Shown: positions 48,650 to 61,489, counted from the stretch's first letter. The stretch is DNA of 64,000 bases from Punica granatum (GCF_007655135.1 NC_045130.1:26470605-26534604), one strand, 5' to 3'. Numbers and translations are program-made. The notes: a model not told the origin generated them from the sequence alone.

Positions 48650-51600
48650 AATGTTAATTGAAAAGAAGGGAAGAGAAAGATGAACTAGGAGCTGAACTTG
48701 ATCTACTATTACATTTTAGCATGTTTTGCTTTCGGGATCGCTTTTGTTAGTGTTGCTTGTTAGTGACTGAGTTTGGTCTATCTGCATTGTCTCCTCTTTT
48801 TCCTGTCTGTCTGATGTTCTCTAGTGTGACTTTTGGACCTCTAATGTACGCACGTATTAATCTAGAAAGTTGCGAGAATGCCTTCTTCTCTACTTTCACT
48901 ACTTCTCGGATCTACCCAAGTAGTTGCTATTGCTTGATGTATGTGTTAGCCCAGGCTTCGTTTGGTCCATATCCGTGATCAGTAAAAGAATAGGTGCAGA
49001 GGATGGCAATTGGAGTGCCCAAGGGGTTTAATCCCCATGTCCACTGAGATACATTTACTGAAATACATTTGAGAGGCGGAGCCTGTGAGGTTTGGATTGA
49101 AATGAGGGTTAACCTTTTCAGATGAGAGACACATCCCACGCGCTTTAAGATTATGTAATTGCACTAATTACCCCTAAATTTTGAATTATTCACAATGTAC
49201 TCCGAAAATGCAGTAACATATGGGCTTGTGCTCACTTAATTGGTCTTGTTTTTCATCTTGATTGTCAAATTTGTGATTTTCAAATGCCCCCAAATGTCGT
49301 GGCAATGGTGGCTCTGTTACAGGCTTCCATCGCCCGAAGCGAGGTCAAGAACAGCCTTGAATCTCAAGTAGTTGTGATCGACAATAGAGTTATCACTGCT
49401 TGAAACTTATTTTATAATTTTCTCCTAAATCATTTATCTTTAGTTTTTATTATCTTATAAACTAAAACTCTTGGTTATAATGGATAGATGTCAACCTATC
49501 AATTTTTTGCTTTTTTTTTAATTTGATCTTTTGATATTAGTTTATAATCTCATTTAAGGCTCATATATATATATATAATTTAATAATTTATTTACCTAAA
49601 TATAAATTTTTTATTTTAAGTCGTCACCATTTTTTGGTGAAACGCAAGATCACTCCAGCCTATTGACAATTTTCGCTTAGATTGGTCATAGTCGCGAGAT
49701 GCTTTAAATGAATTTCAAAGACCACTTAAAATTGACGGGGCTCTTAATGATGAGTTTTCAATAAAAATTTTACTTAATTAAAATTATAAGAATTATAATA
49801 TTTCGTATTTATAGGTTTGTTGTATTATTATAATATGGTGCATATTTGCACACGCTATAATGCACCCATATATTTTACTTTTTATTACTAAATAACTAAA
49901 TAAAAGAATCCTTGTTAAAGTAAAGAATCCATAATATTTGAGTGCATTCTAACACGATATCATGTGTCATAAAGGTATCATGATAAATGAAATATATTGC
50001 AGTAAAGACAAGCTGTAACAGTAATATAAAAAAAATGAGATACTTAATGTAGAGGAATTAAATAGTTATTTAATTATATGCGTAATTCGAATAGATATGG
50101 TATAGTTGTATCTACAAAGCATGAATTAATATTTTATTTTTTATAAAATTAATTATATATATTCAATATTTCATATAAACTTTTGCATTTTTATATGTTG
50201 TTATCATTTTATCTAATTAAGTTTCTCATTTTTTTCTTCACGTCTATATGTTTTTTAAATTAAGACAATTTTGAATTTAGAGTGTGATATCAATTTTAAA
50301 ATAAGTCACATGGTATTAATTTATAAATATTTTATCTTTTTCAATATTACTAATATCATTTCTCGCACTTCTATCATATGAAAAAATTGTTGACTAAGAT
50401 CTTTTTTGAAGACCCGCGGCATCGCGCTAGCCCTTTTGCTAGTTAAAGTTAAATGTAATAATATACAATTATATATGCGTATTTTCACATGAAAGTTATG
50501 CTTAAGCGAGGTTTTTCTATACGTATTTAAGTTATGTACAATATAATACATATATTACATCATCTTAGGCTTTTATTGTATATATTTCAAAGTCAACCTT
50601 GAATACTAAATTGAGCAACTTATATTATAGGTTTAGTATAACCAGTGCTAGTTTAATTTTGAATCATAAATTTGATTAGCCAAGTTTAGATTAACATGTC
50701 CATGAATTGATGAAACGTTAATGGATTCAGTAATGCTTATTAAACAAATAAATATTAATTTATAAAAATAAATAAAATGTCAAAACATGAATTCAGTGAA
50801 AATAAATTTACATGATTTTATTACAATTCCTTTTGGAACAATTAATCAACGAGAATATCGACCTATATATCTATATATAATATATAATTGTAAAACGAAG
50901 ATAAAGAATTAAGGTCATCGCTCCAATTTTCAAACTCTAAGCTCCTCATGGCTCGACCTTTCATATGCCCCATGACATTAATTAATAATCACTTTCATTT
51001 ATTACATGACTGACATTTATTAACCCACCATATTAATTAAGTCACCACATTAATTAAACCAAGAAAATACTCATAAAGAAAAAAATAACATAATTTATTC
51101 CATGCACAATACAATAGAATTATTATCTAATGATCTATATATAATATAAAATATCGAATCATCTAATAGGGTCTGCCAGTTTAATTAGAATTACACCATA
51201 ACTTTTCATTCACCGACTTTTCAGTCACAAAATTGAAAAGAATCGATTTGTTTATAGGACAACAAACGTATTTGAAATTAAAATTTATTACATGATTGAT
51301 ATTTATTAATCCACCACATTAATTAAACCATGAAAACTTTCAAAAAAAGAACATAAAATTAATTAACCATAATATTAATTTAGTCCATGCACAATATATT
51401 TGAATTATTATGTAATGATCTATGTATAATTTAATATTACAATCTGCCGAAATTTCATTAGACTTTTTGGTCACAAAATTTCATTGAAAGAGTAAAAATA
51501 AAAAAGAATGAGTTTTGATTAGATGGCTACAAATAAGTGTATTTGAAATTAAAATATATTATTATTATTAAATAATTCATTCTACTAACTCGTATGTAAC

Positions 51601-52040
51601 AATTACTATTAACAATATTGAAAATAGAAAATTCATCTTCAATAAATAATTGCTTAACTCATTTTAATGTATTCAATAATTAAAGCGGCTAGTTTTTATT
51701 CAATCAAACGATTTAGCTGACTTGAAAAATCGTGAGTATCTTGATTGTACAAATAACACAAAATGATTTGAATTATACATTTAACAAGAGCTTGTAATGG
51801 GGCTACACGTGGCGTTATATAAGTAATTTTTCATATTTTTATGTAAGTCATGTTAAATTATTCAAAAAAAAATAAAAATTACCAAATTTTGTTGCATGAG
51901 TGGTTTTTTATAGGTGAAAATATAAATTTTTAATTAAAAATAAACGCAATAAAATTAATAAAAAAATTTAGCCTAAAAGGTTAATGAAGTAACTTGGGAA
52001 ATGAGAGAGGAATAGGGAAGGGAGTGGCGGAATAGAGGGA
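48650..52040. other. Gene-free AT-rich spacer
   Basis: No gene recognised. It contains a Helitron-like 3' terminus at 50411-50442 (see separate entry) and a region (50990-51560) where words such as attaattaaacca and gtccatgcacaata recur with a spacing of roughly 300 bp, suggesting an old duplication. Confidence 0.5.
50411..50442 (+). mobile_element. Helitron-like 3' terminus
   Basis: A cccgcggcatcgcg hairpin-like word is followed by gctagccctttt and a CTAG before T. The 5' end was not found, so only the terminus is reported. Confidence 0.45.
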
Positions 52041-52777
52041 ATTGTGAGACCGACTCGGCCATGGCTCATTGGCTCAGCGATCTCTTTGCCGGGGTGTCCT
52101 CACACCTCACAGGCGAGCAAATCCTCGACCAGTCGAACTCGACGTGCTCTAGAGAGGCGTCGCGGCTGCTTCTCCTTTTGTAGAGGCCAACACACTGTCG
52201 TCCGAGGCCTTTCACTCCGCTCGTTCTTGCCGGCGTCCAGACGCGGCACCTCACCATACTCCACATCGCCAGCGAACAGTTCTTCTGTTGGAGTCCTCTC
52301 CTCCCATCTCCAACTCAGAATCTGAGCTTCACGGAGGTACTTAATCGAATTACAGCCTTTTCAATCGGATCAGTGGTTTGGTCTAGAATTTCGTTTTAGG
52401 GTTTTCTAATTTGTTGATATGTGGCCTCATTAGCGAATGGATTGCTTGGTTCAAGCGTGAGAAAATTCCTGCTAATTGTTTTCATTTAGCCAAGGCAACT
52501 GAAGTTATTGTTCTAAATCAGTCTCTAGAACTTCTAATGATTCTAAGGAACTTCCCAGGTTGTCTTCTTCAATTCATGTCGGTTTTTATTTCTCGGTAAC
52601 CTGGGGACTTTGTTTGTGTTTAGCTCAAATTAATGAAAGTGTAGTCACAAAGAAAAAATGTAGAAGAATTCTCTGCTTTGGTGACTTGCCTATTCATATT
52701 ATGATGCCCTTAGTGACTCGAATAATTGATTGCCTCTGAGCAGTGAAACTGAGACAGAAGCCTAAGAAGCGATAACC
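52040..52777 (+). other. GC-rich segment and probable 5' leader of the USP39-type gene
   Basis: Composition rises sharply at 52040-52330, and a frame from 52062 (MAHWLSDLFAGVSSHLTGEQ) runs about 40 codons to a TAG. A plausible acceptor (ctgagcag at 52735-52742) precedes the last 35 bases before the USP39 start. The segment could be a 5' untranslated exon of that gene or a broken unrelated gene; it matches no family I recognise. Confidence 0.4.
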
Positions 52778-55665
52778 ATGAAATCCGGCAGAGGAGCAAC
52801 GGTCAATGAGGAAGGGATTGTTCCTGATTCAAAGAGGCATAGAGTGGCTGAAGACTCATCTCCTTCTGCTTCCGCATCTTTGTTACCTTCCGAGAACCCG
52901 CTTCACAAGCTAGCAAATTACGAAGATGATGATGATGAGGAAGTTTATAGGAAGAGCAGAGCACTGAATTGGTATAATAATGGAAGGGAAGCTGGTGTTA
53001 ACGGTCAACAAAATGATGGTAGAGCTGAAGGAGGAGAGATTCTTCATGATAGTGATAGTGAAGATGAGGAAGGGCATAATCAAGGGAGGAGAAGCCGAAC
53101 GGTTGAGATTAGGAGAGATTGCCCTTATCTTGATACCGTGAATCGCCAGGTATATAGATTCTCATGTTTCAGACTATTTTGTTGGAATTAATTTCTATAC
53201 GATCTTTGTATGTGTCGGTGGATGCAAGAAAAATGATGGCCTTACATATGACTTTTAGTTGAATGTGTGTATTCATGAAGTTTAACTCTTTAAGTCTTAG
53301 TTGGGGGTTCAGTAAGAATATTTGCTAGCATCTCTAGGGATGTCAATTGTGAGAATTGTTCCCTATCATTACCTGATATTCTATTATTGTCTTTTCCAGG
53401 TTTTGGACTTTGATTTTGAGAGGTTCTGCTCCGTGTCATTGTCAAATCTGAATGTATATGCATGTTTAGTATGTGGGAAGTATTACCAGGGTAGAGGGAA
53501 AAAGTCTCATGCCTATACACATAGCCTTGAAGCGGGGCATCACGTCTACATTAATCTGCAGACTGAGAAGGTTTACTGCCTTCCAGATGGATATGAGATC
53601 AATGATCCTTCATTAGATGACATTCGGCATGTGCTGAACCCCAGGTATACTTTTCATGCTTACTGCTTGATTTTAATTGGTGCTTAACTTTACTGTTGAT
53701 TCTTGCTGGCCTGTAATTTTTCGTACATTGCTCTGCCAGTGTGTCTTCCATGGAGCTAGCCTTCTCGATTGTCTTCTATGCTTACTGTTTTTGTGAGTTA
53801 TGTTGGTGGCTAGTTGAAATTGATTGATATCTCATCCTGCAGATGTTGTGTTCACTTTATTCTTGCTTGTTGCATTGAGTTCTTTTCTTATTCGTGCTGA
53901 GATGCTGTTCTTGATTCTTTGGATGCTGTATCGTGCATTCAGGTTTACCAGAGAACAAGTTGAGCAGCTTGATAAGAACAAACAATGGTCTAGGACTCTT
54001 GATGGTTCTGATTACCTACCAGGAATGGTTTGTTTCTTTCACCTCTCTTATGCAATTATCAAGTTTCTGGTTCTCTTCATTAAAGAATGTGGTCATATTG
54101 AATTTTGCCATTTTCTCATGTTTTCAATCCCCTCCCCCCTCTTGGCCATTTTCAGGTGGGCCTGAATAACATTAAGGAGACTGATTTTGTCAATGTCACG
54201 ATCCAGTCACTAATGAGAGTTACTCCTCTAAGGAACTTTTTCCTTATTCCTGAAAATTACCAGCATTGTAAATCCCCTCTTGTTCATCGTTTTGGGGAAC
54301 TCACAAGGAAAATCTGGCACGCCCGGAACTTTAAAGGACAGGTTTGATCCTTATGTTGAATGTAATTGCACCAAATTTCTTGTCATGGACTAAAACTATA
54401 ATTCTCAACGTTACGGCTTTTCTTATTTTCAGGTAAGTCCTCATGAGTTCCTACAGTCTGTGATGAAGGCCAGCAAGAAAAGATTCCGGATAGGTGTACA
54501 GTCTGATCCAGTTGAATTTATGTCGTGGCTTCTGAATACACTGCATGCGGACCTTAGAACTTCAAAGAAAGATAGCAGCATCATTCACCAGTGTTTTCAG
54601 GTGAGCCACTTAGTTCTCGATGTGCTATTGTTTTTGTTGCTTTCCCTGTCGATTCCTTTTGGCTATACCTTGTTGTCTAAAAGTCAGTGTTCCCTATAGG
54701 GGGAATTGGAGGTGGTTAAAGAGGTTCCTGACAAGGCCATTACTGAGAAGAAGGAAAACAGCAATGAACAGAATGGTCTTCCGGCTGAAGGCGGGAACGA
54801 AAACAATATTTCTGACACTTCAAGGATGCCATTCTTAATGCTTGGGCTTGACTTGCCTCCGCCGCCCCTTTTTAAGGATGTGATGGAGAAAAATATCATT
54901 CCTCAGGTATGTGCTGCATTTTAATCTGCTTGAATGTATTGAAGAAGTATGCTTTGCTTTTGTTTGCTTTTGCTCTGAGGTTTATAATATGAAGATGATG
55001 TGTTGTATTTAGTTAGAAATCTGATTCTTTATCAGGTTCCCCTTTTCAACATACTGAAGAAGTTTGATGGGGAGGCCATCACAGAGGTGGTCCGTCCTCA
55101 TATAGCAAGGATGAGGTACCGCGTGACGAGATTGCCGCAATATCTAATTCTCCACATGCGTCGTTTTACGAAAAACAACTTTTTTGTGGAGAAGAATCCC
55201 ACATTAGGTGAGATAATCTGTACAATGTTTCAATTGTCTTGATGTATCTGCTTCAAAGTGCGTCACCTAAGCTGGCCTTGTGAAATGGTATTGACTTGTG
55301 CAGTTAATTTTCCGGTGAAGAACTTGGAGCTGAAGGACTACATTCCTTTGCCGAGTCCAAAAGAGAATGAGCAGCTACGGTCGAAGTATGATTTGATTGC
55401 CAACGTTGTTCATGACGGTAAACCTGGTGAAGGGTCATACAGGGTATTCGTGCAGCGAAAATCAGAAGAACTATGGTAATTCTCTATCTGCGGTATATGT
55501 TCAAGTCACCGTTTCAAGTGGTACAACTCTTGATCATTGGTCCATAACTTCCTGTTTTCAATGAAATTCAGGTACGAGATGCAGGATCTGCATGTCTCTG
55601 AAACCCTTCCTCAAATGGTAGCTCTTTCAGAGGCATACATGCAGATATATGAGCAGCATAAGTGA
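52778..55665 (+). CDS. USP39/Sad1-type splicing factor, ubiquitin-protease fold without the catalytic residues
   Basis: Nine exons (52778-53149, 53400-53644, 53943-54027, 54156-54341, 54433-54600, 54700-54906, 55036-55207, 55304-55475, 55572-55665) sum to 1701 bp, 566 residues, with GT-AG junctions. The family (yeast Sad1, human USP39) acts in U4/U6.U5 tri-snRNP assembly in the nucleus. Residues 1-124 are charged and low-complexity. A UBP zinc finger follows at about 125-205, with Cys134, Cys146, Cys149, His161, His171/172 and Cys184. A USP fold spans about 225-560. At the Cys box, GLNNIKETDFVNV has Asp244 where active enzymes have Cys; at the His box, GEGSYRVFV has Ser523 where active enzymes have His. 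It therefore should not cleave ubiquitin. A Lys/Glu/Asn-rich insert fills the first part of exon 6. Arabidopsis AT4G22350 is the likely relative (from memory). Confidence 0.95.
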
Positions 55666-56349
55666 GATCAGATTTTCAGCCATTTGCGACTCCATACGTT
55701 TTATCAAGTTTTGTTAGAGACAGGATCCTAAAAAAACAATCAGCACAACCTTTTGATAGATCAATCATGTCTAAGCTGCTTGAAATTCTGGCAAGTTTTG
55801 GGAGGTTCTTGTTTGAAAGCCAGTGGCTTTGTACCGAAAATGGTTGCCGTGATAAAGACGGTATAGATTATCTTGCTATCGCCAATTGTAGCTTATCTGA
55901 CTCTTCCCAGGATATTCCATACTTCTCCACTATGTATGTCATGAGAAGTTGTCCATAGTTTGTTTGGGATGGAAAGATCTCCAGTGATCCCAAGTGGAAC
56001 TTTTGCTTCAAAAGGAATATATTATGAAGGAGCGACTTGTATGAAGAAAGATAAATTATCTTTAAAAAAAGCACAAATTTGCCCCTTTTTTAAAATTTTA
56101 GTACTTTCTTTTTTTGCAAGGAAATATGCCAATTTTAGATTATTATAGGTTTGGCACGATGTCATTTTTTTATGTTAATCTTAATGGGTTTGTCGACATG
56201 ACACTTAAAAGTGTCGACGGGCTGCTTCATTTGTAAATAATGGGTTCGAAGCTCTTTTTTTTTAAATATAAAATAAAAACATTCTGAAAAATATTAAAAG
56301 AACAAAAAAAAAAATGAAATAAGAAAATCGTGAAGGAAGAAGGGGAGGA
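55666..56349. other. 3' flank of the USP39-type gene
   Basis: Probable 3' untranslated region, then AT-rich DNA. No other gene seen. Confidence 0.5.
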
Positions 56350-56359
56350 GGCCAGCGGT

Positions 56360-56889
56360 AGGGCTGATCAAAATAATCGGCTGTCCTGAAAACCCGATCC
56401 AAAGTGAGTCGAACTGCCCTGAATTTTGGATCTTCTAGAACGCGGTTCGGTTTCTTAAGTTTCTTAAGTTTCTGTTCGGTTTAGAAATTACATCTCCGAA
56501 ATTCCCGTCCCTAACCAAATTTACTGCTTATCGTTAGGACTATTTTTATTTTAGGAGAACCTGATGTTAAGGAACACTTTGTGTCCTTTGTTGAGCAGCA
56601 AGTTACTACGTGGTTATGATTATGGATGCTTGCAAAATGATTTGATTAGCTGAATCTATTGCAGAATTATGGTGGTGTGATGAATCTCTAATTTTTTGTT
56701 TTAATTTTCTGTTGTGTTTCTCGGGTAACCCCGAGAACCGAACCGTGAAAAACCATATCCGTATGAGTCGGTTATTATGTTCGTTTCGGTTTTAGTTCTT
56801 GGGACAGGTTTTGAAATTCCTGAGCAGATAAAAGTGGCGCCCCGAAATTTTACTCTGAAACCGACCCAACCCGAACGGTGATCACCCCT
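56360..56889. mobile_element. 530-bp TIR insertion with a 10-bp target-site duplication
   Basis: Flanks are identical: ggccagcggt at 56350-56359 and again at 56890-56899. The ends are inverse (agggctgatca at the left, tgatcacccct at the right, one mismatch in 11). The interior has ggttcggttt-type words typical of low-complexity plant repeats and no transposase. A 9-10-bp duplication suggests a Mutator-like origin, though the TIR is short. Confidence 0.75.
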
Positions 56890-56899
56890 GGCCAGCGGT

Positions 56900-57560
56900 T
56901 GCGACCTTATAGTGAGAGATATAATCATGCCACGGGGGTCTGTCCGAAGCATCCCCAACGAAGACGCCCGAGAATCTCGTTTGCAAGCAGAAATGGCGGG
57001 TTTTCGGAAGATTCTGATTCTTCTATTACTAGTAGAAAGGGCTTCAAGCTGGCAGTTTTAACAATGGCATCTTTGGTTCTGGCGAAGGAAGAGTGCGAGG
57101 TCTTACTTTTCATGACCGAGAGGAGAAACAAGCGCATCGAGGTGAAGAGAAAATTGCAAGCTTGAGAGAGGTTGAGAAAGAAGCTGATCTGCCCTTGGGC
57201 AGTACAACAAGTGCCTCCACAACAGGTTGAAGCGGTTCGGAGATTGTTTCTCTTATGCAATGTCTCGATTAGTCGGAGCCCAATTAGACTTTCGGATACC
57301 GGGGTGCAAACCAAAAACAGTGCCTTGGCTCGAGGTTGAAAGCAGAGTCTACTACGGGGAGAAGTCGAGAGGATCCTAAATGTGAATATATAAGAATTTA
57401 ATTGAGGTCAACCTGTAATCTTCCCCTGTGCCAGTGGTGAAGAATTTGCATGCGGGGATCTTCAGGTCGAGGCAGATGATACACAAGCTTGAGCAGGAGA
57501 TCGAGCTTCCCATTGATGAAAGGAATGCCCTTCAGCAGGAGATGAGTAATTCTCATTAAT
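56900..57560 (+). pseudogene. Degenerate coiled-coil gene fragment
   Basis: GC-rich text here keeps coding character in pieces: a frame through 57165 with ASLVLAKEECEVLLFMTERR, then after stops a piece around 57170-57260 reading EKEADLPLGSTTSASTTG. Near 57440-57545 comes NLHAGIFRSRQMIHKLEQEI, then ELPIDERNALQQEM. The heptad-like pattern suggests a coiled-coil protein. No family was assigned and stops separate the pieces, so it is called a pseudogene; unannotated introns remain possible. The 530-bp element sits at its upstream edge. Confidence 0.4.
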
Positions 57561-57584
57561 ATTTTCTCTGTCTTCAGGGGTTTT

Positions 57585-57614
57585 TTCTTCTTCTTCTTCT
57601 TCTTCTTCTTCTTG
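57585..57614. repeat. (TTC)n microsatellite
   Basis: About ten TTC/CTT units at the end of the degenerate coiled-coil locus. Confidence 0.85.
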
Positions 57615-57659
57615 TTTGTAGAAAGAACAGGGGGCGCCCGAGCTATGGGGGGCGCTCAA

Positions 57660-58823
57660 ACTGGATCAGGGCCGAGGTCGGAGTTACTATTCTTTTACTT
57701 ATTTCAATGAATTAACTAATTTGTAAAAATGAATATACATAAAATACTTTTATATGTATTATTAGAATTTGATAAGGCGTTACGTTTGAAGTCATAATTT
57801 TTATATAGTGATTTTCTTATTAAAATGATTTATCTTTAATTGTCAAATATGGATGTGTGCCCTCTAATTAGCTCTTAAGAACTCAAGTTTACTCTTTGAG
57901 AATAAATGCACATATTTACAGAGAATACATTTCTATTTTTTCACGAATTTCGTCAGACCATCTAATTTATCTCAGTTAATTAATTATAAGCGAGATTCAA
58001 CAAAAGATAAAAGATTGGGACAGAAATAATGGTTTGACGATTTTCGCAAATGCTCGTTTTGGGTTAAAAGAAATCAGTGCTGCACCAAATTGATGCGTGG
58101 GACTGAGGTTATGCTGACTTATATTATATTTACCACAAAAGAGATATATGAGCCTTAAAATGTAAGCTTGACAGCTGTCCCACCAACAACAGATTTATAA
58201 TTTAGTTTTATTTATAGAAGATTTATAGATAGATAGATTATAGATTATAGATTATAGATTATAGATATTCATTAATCTATCAAGTTTTTTTCTGAGTTTT
58301 ACCTCTCTTCTCAATCTATATATGTATGATATTACGAATGGACACTATAGTACAACATTTTACTGTATAAAGAGTAATATTTTTTGATAAATGTTGAGAA
58401 ACAATCTTGATAAATTAAAAACGTTTCTTCATAAATATTGAACAATTTAAATTTACTTATTTTTTCACATGTTTGCGCAATGCGCATTAAGCTAATTACT
58501 CTACACGATTGACAGCTTGTGTATTGCAGTGTTTTTTCCTTTTTCTCCTATACATCTCTGTACCCCAAAAAAAAGATCGAAACATTATATAAAAAATTCG
58601 TAAAATAAAAATTGATGGAAACCAAAAGATGTTGGACATCCGTTAAATCTTTGTTCTGTTTCTTTTGTGATTTTCTTCTTTATAATGGTTTTTACAATTT
58701 CTTCGTTATGTTTATGTTAATCTAAAGTGAAAAGCCACGTTTATTTTAAGTTAATTTGCACTTTCGGCAGAACATATTGAAAAAAATGTCTCAAATTTAT
58801 TAGGATGGGTCCGTGCATATTTA
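57660..58823. other. AT-rich spacer with a Helitron-like end
   Basis: No gene seen. A tagat/tagatta satellite-like stretch lies at 58223-58266. A Helitron-like 3' end (tgcgcaatgcgca palindrome, then CTAA before T) is at about 58469-58493. Confidence 0.5.
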
Positions 58824-59144
58824 GGGTGTAATTGTTTCTTAAAATTTTTTTAACTCAACTCCACTCCACTCCACTCCACTTATATTCAATTCAACAATAC
58901 AATCATTATTTTTTTTAATTTTTTAATTTTTTTAATCATTTAATTCAATTTTTAATATTAAATTATCTCAACTATTCATTACTTTTTTCATAATTCAATA
59001 ACACAATCATTATTTAATCATTACTTTCTCTCAACTATTCATTACTTTTTTTTTACACTTTTTCACATAATTCAACAATACAATCATTACGAATCAATTA
59101 AAATTAAAACTCAACTCAATTTAACTCTAAATTCAAACGGACTC
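58824..59144 (-). mobile_element. Tourist-like MITE, copy B
   Basis: Flanking TTA on both sides (58821-58823 and 59145-59147) is a clean 3-bp PIF/Harbinger-type duplication. Ends are gggtgtaattg and, inverted, gagtccgtttg. The interior (aactcaactccactcc, caatacaatcatta) is the reverse of the 40415-40720 copy. Confidence 0.75.
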
Positions 59145-59147
59145 TTA

Positions 59148-59311
59148 ACATTTCTCCTTTTGCGGTGGGCCGCCTCTCTTTGTCCGGGTCGCCATTTCCG
59201 TCCCCTGTCCCCATTTCCCTCCTTTACATAAAAAAAATTCTTCTATCTTAAAGTGCCTATTAGTTTAGGCCAATAAAAAAAAATTGCCCATTAGTTCTCT
59301 ATCTTAAAGCC
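59148..59311 (+). promoter_or_regulatory. Immediate upstream region of the wax synthase gene
   Basis: This is a short spacer between the MITE and the start codon. It holds a pyrimidine-rich stretch (tttccgtcccctgtcccca) and two copies of ctatcttaaag. If transcription starts here, the MITE sits within the proximal promoter. Confidence 0.35.
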
Positions 59312-61478
59312 ATGGCAATGGCAGGCGGCGAGAGCGAGGTTTATGGCCTAATCAAGGTCTGGGCCTCCGTCTTCTCCGCCCTCACTTACTGCTGCGCCCT
59401 TGGGAAGCTGACGCGGCCGGGCGCCGGTCGCCTAGTCTTTGTCCTCCCCATTGTCGGCCTCTTCCTCCTCCTGCCCCTCCACCTCTCGTCAGTACACCTC
59501 TGCGGCAGCACCGCCTTCTTCATCGCGTGGCTCGCCAACTTCAAGCTCCTCATGTTCGCCTTGGGAAAGGGCCCCTTGGCCTCCTCTAACCCTCCACTCT
59601 CCCTCCCCAACTTCATCGCCGTCGCCAGCCTGCCCATCAAAATCCAACCCAACCCGCCTCAGGATGGGGGTCAAAAGGCCGGCGCCACCAAGGATCCCCA
59701 GAAGGGCCACAAGTCGGTCTTCAACTACGGGATTAAGCTGCTGCTGCTGGGGATTATGCTCCGGGTGTACGATTACAGCGACCACTTGCCACAGGTGGTG
59801 CTGTGGTTCATCTATGGCTTTCACATCTACTTCTGCCTGGAGATTATCCTGGCAGGGGCGGCGGTGTTGGCGCGGGCCGCACTAGGGATGGAGCTGGAGC
59901 CGCAGTTCAATGAGCCGTACCTCTCTACGTCCCTCCAGGACTTCTGGGGCCGCCGCTGGAATATCATGGTCACGAGCATCCTCCGGCCCACTGTTTACGA
60001 GCCCGTGCTCTCCTTCTCCACTCGACTCATCAGCCGCAGGTGAGGCACGCTACACGTCATCCCTGGCTCAACAACTATTATTAATATGTTCTTTTGTCAT
60101 TGATTTGTTTGGCCCAAGTTCTTGAATTGAAATGGACCGAATATAGCTTGTTGGTTAGGTTTCCACACTAAGCATTTCATAATGTTGGAGCAAGAGTTAG
60201 TCTGAACCAATAATAGTCGAGGGCACTTCATAATCTGGTGAAAAAGATTAACTCAAGGGAAATTATTTTTCCTCCGAATGCCAGTCAAGTGCAAATCACC
60301 AATAATTGCAAAATTTGCCATTTGTGAGACATTTGGCATAACCGAATTCGGAATGTGAAGCACAACTCTTAACTCAATGTCGTCCCATTCCCCACGTCAA
60401 ATTCGGCGCCTGTGGGTAAAGATTTGGGGACACAGCAAATGGTCCAATTTAAGAAAGGGACCTACCACTTCTACGGCCGAGTGTCTTGTGATATATTTAA
60501 TGGGTCGTCGGTCGAACCATTTTATTAGGTGTAGACATTCAGTTGTCTCTTTTTTTTTTTTTTTCGGTTACAATAGTAGGCTCATGGCTTAGTATAAGGA
60601 AATAGAAATGAAATCTAAATAAAGGGGCACATGTAATCCCACTAATAAAAATCGAACCTAAAATCTCTATGTTACCAGGTGAGGGTGTTAGCCACTGCAC
60701 TATATCTCTTTCTTGTTATTTCCTAGTTTAGTTTCCACAAAGTGAGGCTTGACCGGCAAATCAGACATATATATATATATATATATTTGGGTAATAGCAA
60801 ATCAGATATTTTTTGTTGTTAAAAATATTCAGAAAGCTTCGAATACTTAGCTAGGTAGGTAAGTATATATACAGGGATGGACTGCTAAAGAATTTTTGCG
60901 TACTAAACATATTTATATCTTGTTTCTCAAATTTTATTTAATTATTTATTTATCTTTTTGCTGCGTGTTTTTCAAATTTTAATGAAATTATTTATATTCG
61001 CCTAACTTGTTAGAAAAGATATTGCTATTCGTCCCAATTCAAATCCTGCATGCGTCCATCCTATACATATATATGTATATATGCTGATGATGATTGAAAT
61101 CACAGGTATGCTCCGCTACCAGCGGTGTTCAGCACGTTTGTGGTGTCAGCGATCATGCACGAGCTGATATTCTACTACCTAGGACGCATAAGGCCGACGT
61201 GGGAGATCACCGGTTTCTTCCTCTTTCACGGCATGTGCCTCATGGGGGAGATTGCCATCAAGAAACAGCTAAGGCTGAGCCGGGGGCTCCCGAGGCCACT
61301 GGCGGCGTTCCTGACGTTCAGCTTCGTCATGGTCACTGCTTTCTGGCTGTTCCTGCCACCATTACTCCGATGCAGAGCCGACATCAGGGCATTTGAGGAG
61401 TACTCGGCCATTGGGGAGTTCGCGAAGGACGTCCTGAGTCATATGTCCGTCTCGAAGGCTTTCAATACATCGAGATAA
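59312..61478 (+). CDS. Wax synthase (long-chain-alcohol O-fatty-acyltransferase), MBOAT-like
   Basis: Two exons (59312-60039 and 61106-61478) total 1101 bp, 366 residues, with the junction splitting an Arg codon. The family transfers a fatty acyl group from acyl-CoA to a fatty alcohol to make wax esters, in the endoplasmic reticulum membrane. Several hydrophobic segments are visible (LVFVLPIVGLFLLLPLHLSS; IKLLLLGIMLRVYDY; FHIYFCLEIILAGAAVLA; FLTFSFVMVTAFWLFLPPLL). The conserved DFWGRRWNIMVTSILRP motif lies near residues 211-227, and FVVSAIMHELIFYY carries the likely catalytic His261. Length is in the usual 330-370 range for plant members. The start context (gccATGGc) is good. Exon 1 is very GC-rich and the 1066-bp intron carries SINE-like and AT-rich DNA. 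No damage seen, so it is probably functional. Confidence 0.95.
60570..60710 (-). repeat. SINE-like tRNA-derived repeat (family 2), in the wax synthase intron
   Basis: The text cccactaataaaaatcgaac, then gttaccaggtgagggtgtta and gccactgcac, shares its order with the fragment at 8690. Read on the minus strand, gtgcagtggctaacaccctc resembles a tRNA A-box region, with the B-box-like gttcgattt some 40 bases on. Confidence 0.55.
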
Positions 61479-61489
61479 TGAGGAAGCTC

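Noticed and set aside
59386..59885. Several long frames overlapping wax synthase exon 1
   Set aside because: The exon is very GC-rich, so stops are rare in all frames. Only the frame with membrane segments and MBOAT-type motifs is real.
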